Origin: Blastobasis lacticolella
Lineage: Eukaryota; Arthropoda; Insecta; Lepidoptera; Blastobasidae
Length of the DNA stretch: 64,000 bases
Reading direction: 5' to 3'
Assembly: GCA_905147135.1 (NCBI GenBank)
Contig: LR990053.1
Coordinates: forward strand, 818,501 to 882,500
Shown: piece after piece, positions 54,051-64,000 of the stretch
Layout: every line of letters begins with the position of its first letter
Numbering within the stretch: position 1 is the stretch's first letter
Position numbers and translations under genes: made by a program
The notes under the pieces: model-generated
What the model saw: only the letters and a program-made list of their open reading frames with translations
Databases searched by the model: none
What the model was told of the DNA's origin: nothing

Positions 54051-54497
54051 ACTAACGCGTCCAAATTTGCCGAAATTGAGATATACCTGCGTGGTTCAAT
54101 GCTTAACATGTGGCTGTGTAACAATGTATATCAGTCCTTCACTTGAAACCTTTAAAAAGCGAGTTAAAGAGTATTATCTTTCCATTTGTTATCCATAGTA
54201 TATATGTATGTATGTATATATGTATGTATTTAAGTATGTATGTTGTATGTAACTTTGTATTTAATTAGGTATTATAATTTCATTGTAGTATTTTTTTTTT
54301 GTGGTAGTGTTATGTAGTTTAGGTATTTTAAGGTGCACGCCGTCTGCCTTTCTGATTTTGCCCTGTCTCTTCCGTAGGTCTGCTGTAAGATATTTCTTAT
54401 GAAATAAGCTGTACCTGTTGTGTTGTTTTCCTTATGTCAATATTGTATAAATGTTATTGTGCACAATAAACTGTTAAATAAATAAATAAATAAATGT
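54051..54497 (+). pseudogene. LINE ORF end and 3' UTR
   Basis: The frame reads YISPSLETFKKRVKEYYLSI and stops at 54196. It is followed by a (TATG)n stretch and a 3' UTR with GTAGGTCTGCTGTAAGATAT, AGCTGTACCTGTTGTG and TTATTGTGCACAATAAACTG, ending in (AAAT)n. The same 3' UTR type lies at 22843, 57770 and 62990. 5' truncated; LINE group uncertain (Jockey-like inferred). Confidence 0.65.
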
Positions 54498-55059
54498 TTA
54501 CATGTTCAGTGACTTACCACTATTATTTAAAATTCCGCCATTAATCTGTGATTTAAACTGATTTAAAAATAGTACCTTCGCATTTAATAAAAATATTTGA
54601 ACAATTTTATGGTAAAGTTGTTTCAACAATACCGCAATGAGCTGTTTTCAATAACACCTTTTAAAATTTCACATAGGTGGCGAGCTCTAAGAACTCAAAC
54701 ATTAGATCTAAAATAAATTGTATTGAAATAAATAACTCCGGTAATAAGGTACTCCAATAAATAAATAAACAAAGATAAATATCAATACAGTACAGTCGAG
54801 AAATTGTCACAATTATGCATCGTTAGAGCGTGAAATCAATTATTATTTGAAGGCCGTAATAATGATAGATAGCTCGCTAGCCTTTAGAAGGGCTCATTAA
54901 AATATTTGAATCACTCAACAACTGAAAGATATAAATTTCCCGCCAAGGCTACAATTGACCAGCAACAAGGTTGTAAACAACGCATTCGCTACGGTAACTG
55001 CTCAGATCAGTACCTCTACCATGAGTTTTTACGTAACTAATTACGTAGTAGTAAGTAGA
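54498..55059. other. No gene recognised (AT-rich)
   Basis: No repeat or ORF assigned. Confidence 0.35.
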
Positions 55060-55273
55060 CTAATTACGTAACGCTGTTGCCAACATTTCTCTCATTTCAA
55101 TGATTGAAATTGTTACTATTGCGATTCCGTATCATCGGTTTGGTTGGGTTCTGTTGCTAATAAAGTTCCATTGCAATAAACTGAAGCTAATAAATCGATC
55201 ATATGTAATCGCAAAAGTAACAATTTCTATCACTGAAATCAGAAAATTGTTGGCAACAGAGTTACGTAATTAG
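55060..55273. mobile_element. 214-bp MITE, TA-flanked
   Basis: ATTACGTAACGCTGTTGCCA at the left pairs with TTGGCAACAGAGTTACGTAAT at the right (the words differ at one inner base), bordered by TA. The arms extend ~68 bp through TTTCA-TGA and GAAATTGTTACT-TTGCGATT. Interior non-coding. Compatible with a Tc1/mariner-mobilised element. Confidence 0.8.
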
Positions 55274-55540
55274 CCTACAGGCAGGCAAGCTTTGCCACCA
55301 TAATGTATAGTCTTCGGATAAAAAATCCGGTTTCAACACCCACAAACCGGATCGCGCGTCCCTACTCCAGAGCTCTCCGCCGCGACAGAGCCGCCGGCAT
55401 TAAATCACTCTCAACGCTGCTGCGGTTTTTAAACGCAATTAAGGGAAAGAATTGGACGTAATAAATCGGGGCCACGGCACTGGCATGCGCTACACTTACA
55501 CCTGCCAGACCTGGCTTTTTCTGTTTTCACTATATTTGAC

Positions 55541-55885
55541 GTACCGGAAGACGCAGCGTGGGTAGGCCTCCCACAAGGATCGACGACCTTGTAAAGATCG
55601 CAGGTACCAGCTGGATGCGGAAGGCACAGGAATGCCAAGCTTAAGTGGCAGTAGGCAGGGCACATAGCTCGAAGAGTAGATGGCCGATGGGGCAGTAAAG
55701 TTCTCGAGTGGCGACCACGTACCGGAAGACGCAGCGTGGGTAGGCCTCCCACAAGGACCGACGACCTTGTAAAGATCGCACGTACCAGTTGGATGCGGGA
55801 CGCACAGGACCGACCTTTGTGGAGCTCTGGGGGAGGCCTATGCCCAGCACTGGACGTCTTTTGGCTGATGTGATGATGATGACTA
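55541..55885 (+). pseudogene. RTE-type LINE end with internal duplication (RTE-1)
   Basis: The frame at 55640-55855 reads GHIARRVDGRWGSKVLEWRP, then RTGRRSVGRPPTRTDDLVKI, and after a shift reaches the AYAQ-HWTSF-like end and a GATGATGATGA tail. These are hallmarks of the RTE ORF C-terminus. A ~92-base piece (55541-55632) repeats 55719-55810, so the GRRSVGRPPT segment is present twice. Stops show it is inactive. Confidence 0.8.
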
Positions 55886-56696
55886 TATTTAACCGCCATC
55901 TCAACTGAGGAGCTGAAATTAAAATTTCTTTATTGATTATGATTGCGTAGGTTACTGAAACATGAAATGTTATTATCCGAAATGGGAGTAATACGTTACC
56001 CGTATTCAGTAACGTTACTATGATATTTAATCATCAAAATAAATAAAAAATAATAATTAAGATAAAACAATGGAGTCAATGTATTTATTACATTCATGAG
56101 ATTATACAGGTCTTACAGTATTAATGTACTGATCTAATCATGAAATTCATGTGGGTAAATATATAATATATTGATTTTACATTTAAACGTACTTGTAGAA
56201 GCCTCTATACCATTGAAAAGTAATTAAATCACGTATCAGGAAATAATTAATCCTGATAAATCCGGCCGACGCGGCGCTGGCACGCGACTGCTCTTAACCT
56301 GCACCTGCCAGACTCAAGGGGCACTTAATGTGAATTAAAACTCTTATTAAGCTTTAATCCACACGCTCCAAAATCAATTACTTTTTGGCAATAAGGTTCA
56401 AATTTATTATATTTCTATTTTTAACCACCGACGAAAACAGAGGTGTGTTATAAGTTCGACGTGTGTAGCTGTGGCTTTGTGTATCTGCCTGTGGCATCAT
56501 AGACCGGAAATTGGCCTACTGGGAAAATGACACACCCAAAAAATGACTTCAAGACGAACTGGAATTGGACTGGAACGAACATGACGTCCCTCTAAATTGA
56601 CTTTTCATGAAAATGACCTGCCTCGCCAATAGGATGATGATCTTGAACCGGTCTGTTAATTGGAAATTGGTTTAATTATGACACTTACAAACCATC
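55886..56696. other. No gene recognised
   Basis: Possible minus-strand LINE tail AAATTTCTTTATTGATTATG at 55921; otherwise unassigned. Confidence 0.35.
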
Positions 56697-56945
56697 AATA
56701 TACTCATCATATCAGCCTAAAGACGCCCACTGCTGGGCATAGGCCTCCCCCAGAGATCTCCACAAAGGCCGATCTCGTGCCTTCCGCATCCAGCTGGTAC
56801 CTGCGATCTTTACCAGATCGTCTGTCACCTAATTTGGGGCCTACCCATGCTGCATCTTCCGGTATGTGGTCAACGGCCATCTGTTCTGCGAACTATGTGC
56901 CCTGCCCACTGCCACTTAAGCTTGGCAATCTTTCGTTACCATCAA
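56697..56945 (-). mobile_element. RTE-type LINE end (RTE-1)
   Basis: CTCATCATATCAGCCTAAAG, GCCCACTGCTGGGCATAGGC and CCGCATCCAGCTGGTACCTG to CACTGCCACTTAAGCTTGGC. It is inverted relative to 55541-55885, about 0.8 kb away. Confidence 0.8.
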
Positions 56946-57769
56946 TATACTTACGATAAACGTATCTTTTTCCTATAAACGAAAATCGGAGCAAATATCC
57001 AATCCCGAAATGCTTTTACGGGGCCAAACATAAAACAATCACTTACTTCGACCCGGTAGCTGCGATAGTTTTTAAGGCAATCGGACGAGATGCTCGCGGA
57101 ACGAGTACGAACGAGTACAGTGACTTTGGAATGTAAATAAACCGATGTTTTGGAACGGGAGGGGGAGGTGCAGACGCGGTTGTATTAGGGTTGCGCGAAA
57201 GTGTCGATAGATATGCCGAAATAATTTCAATACCGATTCAATGAGATGGTTAAAGTAAAAGAGTTGTCTTATATCACCCATAATCATGTCTTTCAGACAA
57301 TCGTATGTTTATTTTCAGACCCAAAAATCCATAGTTTAGTAAAAGAGTGTTAGTTGGTGATGTAAGTTGTTCATATTTTATTATTTAAAATGACCGTAAA
57401 TTGACTTTGTCACCGATACATTAAATATTCTTACATCTCTTTCCTGTGTCGATGTTGGTACAATTTGTTCCATATGCTACGCTCCCGACAAACCTTTTTC
57501 ACTTCCACATTCATCGACCTTCCTCAAAGGATATTTTTATCGACTCCAAATTTATCGATACCCCTATCCTCCCACTTTCCCATCCCTATCTTCCAATCGC
57601 AATGGGCAAACAAACACGGCAATGTTTGCTCGCGACACACTGCAGCCGTCACTTGCAGCCTTCCCTCACGAATTGGAGCGCCAGAAAAAACATAAACAGA
57701 AACGATTAGTTGTTTATTTCGATTACTGCTACTGGACGTCGGGGCGGCGCCTTTTAATACCATTTGATT
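56946..57769. other. No gene recognised
   Basis: Overlapping ORFs on both strands at 57446-57865 (up to 113 codons) mirror one another and have no domain. Confidence 0.35.
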
Positions 57770-58085
57770 GTATGGTAGAGTTTGTTCATGGAGCAATTTA
57801 TAGCATATACAGACGTATGTGATTTGATTTGTTCCAAATGTTGCAATTTTAGTTTTTATGCTCATGGCAGAATGATTATCTGTACCTGTTGTGATTTTTT
57901 TCTGTATGTCTATTTTGTTTACTATTTATTGTGCATAATCTGGTGTTGCTGATGTCCATAGGCGGCGGTGACCACTTTCCATCAGGTGGCCCGCTTGCCT
58001 GTTTGTCGGCTAAGTAACATAAAAAAAAAAGAAAAAAAAACAATAAATGTTAAATAAATAAATAAATAAATAAAAATAAATAAAT
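57770..58085 (+). mobile_element. LINE 3' UTR split by another LINE end
   Basis: ATGATTATCTGTACCTGTTG and TTTACTATTTATTGTGCATA, then the insert, then ACAATAAATGTTAAATAAAT. Same 3' UTR type as 54350-54497. Confidence 0.65.
57940..58045 (+). mobile_element. LINE 3' end (type H), complete with poly(A)
   Basis: TGGTGTTGCTGATGTCCATA, GGCGGTGACCACTTTCCATC, AGGTGGCCCGCTTGCCTG and a tail of ~18 A's interrupted once. It interrupts the other LINE's tail, so it is the younger insertion. Confidence 0.75.
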
Positions 58086-58274
58086 TATTATATGAAATGC
58101 GCAGCGCCCGCATAGTCACCGCATCCGTAGATTGCATGTGTTTGTATGGTTACAACGCGGTGATGTGTACGCGATTTCTGGCCGGTTTACAAGCGTGACG
58201 TATAAACGGGCCCTGTTGAGAAAGCTTGCTGGCGGACCGCGCAAATGTTTGTCCTATACACATAATAACTATGG

Positions 58275-58583
58275 GTTGTCCGACTCACAAGCGAGAGGTA
58301 ACAGGTTCAAACTCCAATGCCGCCATGTACCAACGACACTTTTCTGAATTATATACATTAGTTGAACACTAACTGATGCTCTTACAGTGAGGGAAAACAT
58401 CGTGATGAAACCTGCACATTCATGCGACTGAATACGTAACCATGATCCAATCTGGTCAGGTTCCCCTGTTAACAGAGTTATAGAAGTCAGATGGCAGTCG
58501 CTCCAATTACCTGATCTGCCAAATCCTGAACCTTGGGCCCTTGTATGCGAGAGCACAACCGGATTCACGCCAAGATGATGATG
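58275..58583 (+). mobile_element. SINE-T, near full-length copy
   Basis: Degraded head (GTTCAAACTCC), CCATGTACCAACGACAC, the complete body and a CACGCCAAGATGATGATGAC end. Confidence 0.85.
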
Positions 58584-59199
58584 ACTTTGGACTAGATATT
58601 TAAAGCAATTGCTTAATTAAACTTCGAAATGAAAATCCAATAAGCTCATAAACATTACTCGCTCTGACCACTTTACTACCAGGATATCCTACGAATGTTC
58701 AAATCCCGAATAATGGTTAGCCATTAACTGACCTGCGAATATTTGAGTTCAGACTATTGCACTCCGATTGCAAAGATTCTTGAGCTACAAAGCAAATACT
58801 AGCATTCTCCCCTTTACAGAGAACCTTAGTTCCTGCACTTTACGCGGAATAAAGCTTTGATCCAGGGGCTCTGTTTTCCGTGTATCAATAGCACATGTCG
58901 TACTACCCCATTCTCTCAATACTGGTTCAGTATAAGAGTAAGTAGGATAACACGATTCGAGTTGCTTCCTCTAGACTTTGAACACATAGTTTGCACTACA
59001 CGGTGCTAGCCACTTTCGACACCCTCGTGTCTTTACGCGTAGGTGGACTCGACGTGAGCTCGTCGAGTTGTAATGGGGTTTTCGCGATGAAATTGATATG
59101 TACGTCTATTTCTATGCCTTCAATAGAGTAATACAGGATCTGTCGTGACTTGGAGCGTGTGTAAAAAAGAATATAATGTTATGTTTCATATCTTTCTTT
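58584..59199. other. No gene recognised
   Basis: No repeat or ORF assigned. Confidence 0.35.
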
Positions 59200-59510
59200 G
59201 ATGGAGCGTCGGTGGCCTAGTGCCATGTTAACTGCGTGGAATATAAAACAAGGCTACGGGGTTAGAAACTAGAAATGTCTGTGCAAATCGATAAAACCTG
59301 TTACGTTTGGGCTCTTAGGTAGTAATTATTTAAAAAAATTGAAGTCTGTTCAGTAGTTTCGGAAGCGATTCAACAAATCGTGATAATAACAGATTCCATT
59401 ACTTACTGCCGGTCCTTTATTTATTTATTAAATCTTCATGCGCAAAATAGTACAAAGGCGGACTTAAAGCTAAAATAGCCTTATCTACCAGTCAACCGGG
59501 AGATAAAGGG
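59200..59510. mobile_element. Repeat scraps: SINE-T head, repeat J, LINE tail
   Basis: GGAGCGTCGGTGGCCTAGTG at 59204 is a SINE-T head (+). GTTCAGTAGTTTCGGAAGCG at 59348 is repeat J (+). GTACAAAGGCGGACTTAAAG at 59452 matches the minus-strand LINE end at 7085. Confidence 0.5.
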
Positions 59511-60069
59511 TAAAGAAAAAGTAAGGCGGTGCAAGAGAAGCTACTAAACAAGATGGAGTCCTTTTCCTCGTACTTTCGCCAGGTGCTGCTTCACAGTATG
59601 CCTCAAACGCACATGTGAGTTTAACACACTTATTACCCAGTGCCTAGAAGGCACATATGAGTTCATACAAATTTTTGTACAAAATTTTTTGTTTGTCTTT
59701 TCGGAGTAATGTTTGAAACGGTTGGACTAATTGTTATGAAATTTGGACACAGACTACAGTGACATAAGGGAAACATAGCACAATTAAAAGAACTCACATA
59801 TTCGTTGAAGGCACTGGGCGAAACACGCCTAATATATGAACGCAAAAGGCACTGCGTGAAATTCAGGAAATGAAAGAAGAAAGAAAATACATTTATTACA
59901 CATAGCACACCACGACACAATAACAGTTACAATTACATGCAAAGGACACATTAACATTTAAAATATCTTAATTAAGACAATATGTAGTCTCCCATGACAC
60001 TGTCGGTGCCGCAGCGGCTAGCGCAAATGTATACATTGACGGCTGTGAATGCGATAGTCAAGATGGCGC
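59511..60069. other. No gene recognised
   Basis: GGCACATATGAGTTC and GAACTCACATATTCG near 59655 and 59790 show local similarity between the words GCACTGGGCGAAACACG and ACCCAGTGCCTAGAAGG; too short to interpret. Confidence 0.3.
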
Positions 60070-60208
60070 CAATATTCCGCTTGTGCTCTCGGTTAGTGTT
60101 CAACTAACTAAGTTAGAAATAGTGATTGATACAAACCGCCACTGAAGATCGAACTCAGTACCTCTCGCTTACGCTCCCATCTCTAGTCATCACGCCACAT
60201 ACGCTCTA
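60070..60208 (-). mobile_element. SINE-T with large internal deletion
   Basis: TTGTGCTCTCGGTTAGTGTT joins the 3' end directly to the head-proximal body. The head shows GATCGAACTCAGTACCTCTC. Confidence 0.65.
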
Positions 60209-60779
60209 AACCAACAAATCCTGATAATATCCTCTACCTATGTGTAAACGGGTCTTTGATAGTATTGTGCCTTAGAGTAAACCGACTCTGCTACGAGTAT
60301 ATTGGTCAATACGTCGTCAGAAACAACGCCAGAAGCGTCGCCGTGGGCACATCCCGAGCACTGTACTGGCTCCAAATTGCTTGTTTTCATTGTTCTACAA
60401 ACACTGCACTCGACGACGACGACGATCAAACAGTGTAACTCTTTAATCTAGTTTTATTAGCTGAAAGGTGATTGTTCAAACGATTTCTGTGAACACTCGC
60501 GAAGTGTGTTATTGTTACGGTACGTTGCGCCACATCAATATAAACTACCATCAGAAAAGAAACGAGTGAACAGCGTACCTGATAGTAAGCATAAAACGAA
60601 TTTGAATGGAAATGTCGGCAGAGGGCTGCGATAGAGGACAGAATACTGATCAAATAAATACGCCTCTCCAAATACCTGCAGCCTAAATGCAGGCGACAGT
60701 ACCAGGTGCTTACCATCTGGTGGCCTGACTCACTTGTCACTGAGTAACATAAAAAAGACAGCAGGAATACGAATATAAC
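60209..60779. other. No gene recognised
   Basis: A possible LINE-end scrap at 60540-60590 (CATCAGAAAAGAAACGAG, CCTGATAGTAAGC). A 104-codon minus ORF has no domain. Confidence 0.35.
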
Positions 60780-60910
60780 GATGGAATAGTATGAAATTGG
60801 AAGAGGCGATAGGGGTGTGTCAGCATCTTAGCTTGTAGCACTCAATGGTCCCCGCCTACCCCTGTGGGATGCAGGTTTGGTTGAGACGTGAAGTGTACGT
60901 ATGTCATGGA
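60780..60910 (+). mobile_element. RTE-like LINE 3' end (RTE-3)
   Basis: GAAATTGGAAGAGGCGATAG, TCAGCATCTTAGCTTGTAGC and CCGCCTACCCCTGTGGGATG to a GTACGTATGTCATGGAATAA end. Confidence 0.55.
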
Positions 60911-61759
60911 ATAAATTAGGCAGTGGAGAGTACAACAGCACGATTTTGTTCTAAACAATTAGTCAGGGGGTGAAAGCGTCGCTGAAAGGAATTTTCCGAT
61001 ACATGGTTGATTCAAAAGTTGTTGAATTTTAGTGGTGGTAGATATAGATTTATTTTTTAATTAAGAGCGATCGATTCTACTGTGAACGTAAGTTTGCCTG
61101 TTATTGGATTTACATTTAAGTGTTTACTATTTTTCATGTAATATTTAATGTACCAAAAAGTGTAAATCTGTTGGCAAATAAAAAATAAAAAAAACTGACC
61201 GCTGTGTTCACGAATAATACTAAGCGATGTAAGATACCTCTTCCAGTGGGTCTTTGCTACTGCTGCGTTCAATACGTCTAATGATGATGATTTGTATGAT
61301 TTGTCAATTTCGTTCATATTGACGGACGCATAGTGCCTATTGCCACTCATGTATTTTCAGTTTAAGCCCTGTGTGTGTACTGTGAGACATTACCTCATAG
61401 TGAATTGCGTAGGATGACTCCTTTTGGCGAGAAAATCCATCCCATAATCCTATAAATAACAATGTTCACTCGCTGTCTCCACTGGATAAGTTGCTCCCTG
61501 GCATATAGGTACCTTAGTATACTCCAAACGTGCGGTTCACTCGAAATCAATTTGGCGTGTACATTTTAAAGATTCATTTGCAATTTAATTAGATTTCAAG
61601 CGGGCGCGCGCTCGCGTGGATTCCTATCTGTGTGCATGCTCGGAAATCCGCTTCGATGCTTAGCGAATTAGAAACTCGTAATTTGATTTTCTATTAGTGG
61701 TGGTATCTGTGCACGTTTGGGTAATAGAAACATGGGCTTTTAGAGGAATTAAAAGATTC
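60911..61759. other. No gene recognised; short repeat at 61296-61360
   Basis: TTGTCAATTTCGTTCATATT and GACGGACGCATAGTGCCTAT match 36640-36690. Confidence 0.4.
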
Positions 61760-61880
61760 CATCAGGCGGCCCGCTTGCCATTTGCTTACAGTAATCAATC
61801 GTAGATGTTATGGGCGACAGTTATCGCTTACCATCAGGTGGCTTTGTGCTCGTTTGTCACTGCGTAGAATAAAAACAGTG
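61760..61880 (+). mobile_element. LINE 3' end
   Basis: GTTATGGGCGACAGTTATCG, CTTACCATCAGGTGGCTTTG and CTCGTTTGTCACTGCG. The GGGCGACAGTTA word links it to the hairpin at 18010. Confidence 0.55.
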
Positions 61881-62067
61881 TGACATTAAAAAAGTGTACC
61901 TGGCCAATTATGCCAGGTATTTTGTTTCTTTTGCAACAGTCGTTTCTTCTATGGAGTTTTCGCCGACAGGACTTGTAGCGATAAAAATACATCGTTGTTT
62001 TAAATATCAAGTTTAAATATTTTCAGAGCTTTATTTAGTTCCACCTGGTTCGAACCATATGAATGAA

Positions 62068-62165
62068 TGAATGAATAAATTTATTTCAGACAAAAATATA
62101 TAAAATGACAAACATGCATTGTCCATATTTCGTATACGAGTTCAAACCTATTTTTGTCTAAATAA
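62068..62165 (-). mobile_element. LINE 3' tail with (GAAT)n
   Basis: TGAATGAATGAATGAATAAA followed by TTTATTTCAGACAAAAATAT: the complement of an AATAAA-containing 3' end with simple-repeat tail. Confidence 0.5.
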
Positions 62166-62511
62166 ATTGAATAATAACGAAATTGCCGGAGCTTTGTTGA
62201 GCGGCATTTTGCTCTATAATTAAACTACTCAGCGCCATTCACACTATCACTTTATTAGGTCGTCATAGTGATCAATCACGACACAAAACCCACTGACAAA
62301 TTGCATCAGCTTTCCTTCCCTATATCCTTAAAAGCTCAAGATGGATGCATCAATTCAATTCCAGGGGAGTGAAAATGTCTGTTCAACGGTGTGATTATGT
62401 GAGTCTGTCGTTTTCATAAGGTTTTCGTTTCGAGTTCGTTTAACTTAAGTCAGAGTATATTCGAAACTGTAGATTTATTGGTCATCGCGATAGTCCGTGG
62501 TATTCTTAATA
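62166..62511. other. No gene recognised
   Basis: No repeat or ORF assigned. Confidence 0.35.
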
Positions 62512-62630
62512 GTTCTGGCAGGTGGCAGACGCTCCACTGTAATAACTTGTGCTGCCAAATCCTGGGTCATGGTTAAGGCCCGCCCGGTCTCGCGCGCGCG
62601 AACACAACCAGGATTGTAACCCCAAAATAA
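62512..62630 (+). mobile_element. SINE-T 3' part
   Basis: CAGACGCTCCACTGTAATAA, GCTGCCAAATCCTGGGTCAT and CGCGCGAACACAACCAGGAT. Confidence 0.75.
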
Positions 62631-62692
62631 CCAGATAATTGTGGCTTAAGGGTCTTATAATGACAGAGATGTATATCTGTGTATGACATGCA

Positions 62693-62930
62693 TGGAAGAT
62701 ACCTCAAAACTCAGTTGCAAGATGCCGCCCACTGTTGGACATGGACACAAGTTTTTCAGACCGATCGACGCAGCGCCTCTTTCAACGGCTCCCACGAAGA
62801 TTGACACTCCATAACACGGGGGACCGGTACGCGGTCGACACATGAGAATCTTTCCACCCCACAGCCATTGGCTCTGCCATCTATGCGACCTACGCACTGC
62901 CACATCAGTTTTGCAACTCTAAACCAGTCA
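62693..62930 (-). mobile_element. Diverged RTE-type LINE end
   Basis: On the minus strand TTGCAAAACTGATGTGGCAG, CGCATAGATGGCAGAGCC and CATGTCCAACAGTGGGCGGC mirror the RTE order (RIDGRA, then VQQWAA). More diverged than the other RTE-1 copies, so probably a separate subfamily. Confidence 0.55.
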
Positions 62931-62989
62931 CCTTAGTTCTAGTACAGTTATCATGACGCAGAGTAAATCCGAGCATAGCTGTTTCTATC

Positions 62990-63092
62990 CCCAATGTTGC
63001 CTGGAACAGATCGCTTGTAGAAATCCGTCTCTTATTAATTGTAGCTGTACTGTATACTGTTTTGTATGGGCAATAATGTACTTATATAACTA
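62990..63092 (+). mobile_element. LINE 3' UTR
   Basis: GTTGCCTGGAACAGATCGCT, TTGTAGCTGTACTGTATAC and GGGCAATAATGTACTTATA resemble the 3' UTR type at 54350-54497. Confidence 0.5.
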
Positions 63093-63589
63093 TCTAGCTA
63101 CTATCGAATGCTGAGAGACTTTAAGATTTCTAAAAGTTCATTTCATTACCAGCTTAAAGCGGTTGACGAACGCGGCAATGCCGCACAAAAACGTTTAAGG
63201 CAACGAATTCAAATAAACAAAAACGACTGTGTTCCAGAATTACCCCATTATTCAGTGTGGGGTTGGAGTGGAATGATTGCGTCAATCCCTACGATACTCT
63301 GGAGCGGATGTTATTTCTAACTGAATTGCAGCTCTGCTAAGGCTGGTACGTAGAAGAGTCTTAGACTTAATCTTAAATGATAGCTCGCCTCGGAGAGAAG
63401 TTACATAGGCTCTTCAAAAAGTAATATCAATTTGCGTCCACAAAATGCTGGCGGAGTTTAAGAAGCTTCGATGGCGCTGAAATATGAAGATGAAATTGTA
63501 ATTTTGTTGAGCCAAGGCCACGTCATTAGCACAATAGTGAGCTAGACGCCTCCTAATGTATAAATAGAAGGTATAGTCCCTAACCTATG
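63093..63589. other. No gene recognised
   Basis: A 70-codon + ORF at 63108-63320 is basic at its start; no known family recognised. Confidence 0.35.
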
Positions 63590-63950
63590 TTATTTTAAGA
63601 GAGGTAGGGCATAGCGGGGTATCCCGTTCGAATTGGAGCCGCCCGACTGGGGAGGTACCTCCACCTTACAGAATACCGCAGCTAAACAATACTTTTTTTT
63701 TAATATTATTGTGTTTCTACCGGTGAGTAAGGTCTCCCGTGCTCCATGGGGTGGGGATTTGGGGAACCGTGGCTTTGGCAGTGGAGGGGCATTTGCCCGT
63801 TTTGCTGCCCGAGCAACGTGCTACAGAGGTGGGCAACGCATTGGCGATACACTTGGTGTTGCTAATGTCTATAGGCAGTGGTGACCACTTTCCATCAGGT
63901 GGCCCGCTTGCCTATTTACCTACCGTATGACAAAAAAAAATGTTATTAGG
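63590..63950 (+). mobile_element. ~350-bp LINE-associated 3' element with poly(A)
   Basis: GAGAGGTAGGGCATAGCGGG, CCGTTCGAATTGGAGCCGCC and GGAGGTACCTCCACCTTACA lead through CCGGTGAGTAAGGTCTCCCG and GGTGGGCAACGCATTGGCGA to the type H end (GGTGTTGCTAATGTCTATAG, CCATCAGGTGGCCCGCTTGC) and a 9-A tail. It is the longest copy in the window and shows that the type H end and the segment at 1911-1990 belong to one element. Confidence 0.7.
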
Positions 63951-64000
63951 CGTATCGGTTTTGTTTGCACATCGTAGGATCGCCGTCTGGCCCCATGTAT

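Noticed and set aside
55429..55899. 156-codon minus-strand ORF
   Set aside because: It is antisense to the RTE LINE end, whose real frame is on the + strand.

Overview
This window looks like gene-poor nuclear DNA from an insect, most probably a moth or butterfly (Lepidoptera). That rests on recognising several repeat types common in lepidopteran genomes: a tRNA-Gly-headed SINE, a second tRNA-headed SINE, a 5S-rRNA-like SINE, LINE 3' ends of RTE and CR1/Jockey type, and many short inverted-repeat elements. These attributions are from memory, with no database search. I found no convincing host protein-coding gene, no intact tRNA or rRNA gene, no CRISPR array and no bacterial-style operon. Almost all open reading frames are short, lack any domain I recognise, and many lie inside repeats.

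Layout. At 0.2-9.5 kb there are SINE and LINE fragments in AT-rich sequence. At 9.5-15 kb the sequence is mostly unassigned, with a GC-richer block near 10.2-11.1 kb, a 5S-like SINE at 11.1 kb and a LINE 3' tail at 13.4 kb. At 15-17.2 kb there is a cluster of nested elements, including a 237-bp foldback insertion with a 10-bp target-site duplication. At 18-25.5 kb are LINE ends and a SINE (21.56-22.25 kb) that is itself split by a CR1-like LINE fragment and flanked by a 15-bp target duplication. At 26.9-35.9 kb are more SINEs, two RTE or hairpin neighbourhoods and the longest LINE coding remnant (35.03-35.49 kb). At 36-43.2 kb are several miniature inverted-repeat elements and RTE ends.

The most structured part is 47.1-55.3 kb. 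It holds a 2,012-bp foldback element with arms of about 470-490 bp, inserted with a 3-bp duplication into a SINE and itself containing an older repeat split by another SINE. It also holds a pair of related palindromic elements, and a 200-bp GC-rich palindromic element with four 30-bp units that each carry a motif resembling an RFX X-box. From 55.5 kb to the end are further RTE, SINE and LINE ends.

The elements do not form a pathway. The window reads as a record of successive transposition: the SINEs presumably relied on LINE enzymes, the inverted-repeat elements on DNA transposases encoded elsewhere, and no complete autonomous element is present. The best candidates for something undescribed are the 2-kb foldback element, the X-box-like palindromic element and the inverted-duplicated insertion at 16.5 kb.
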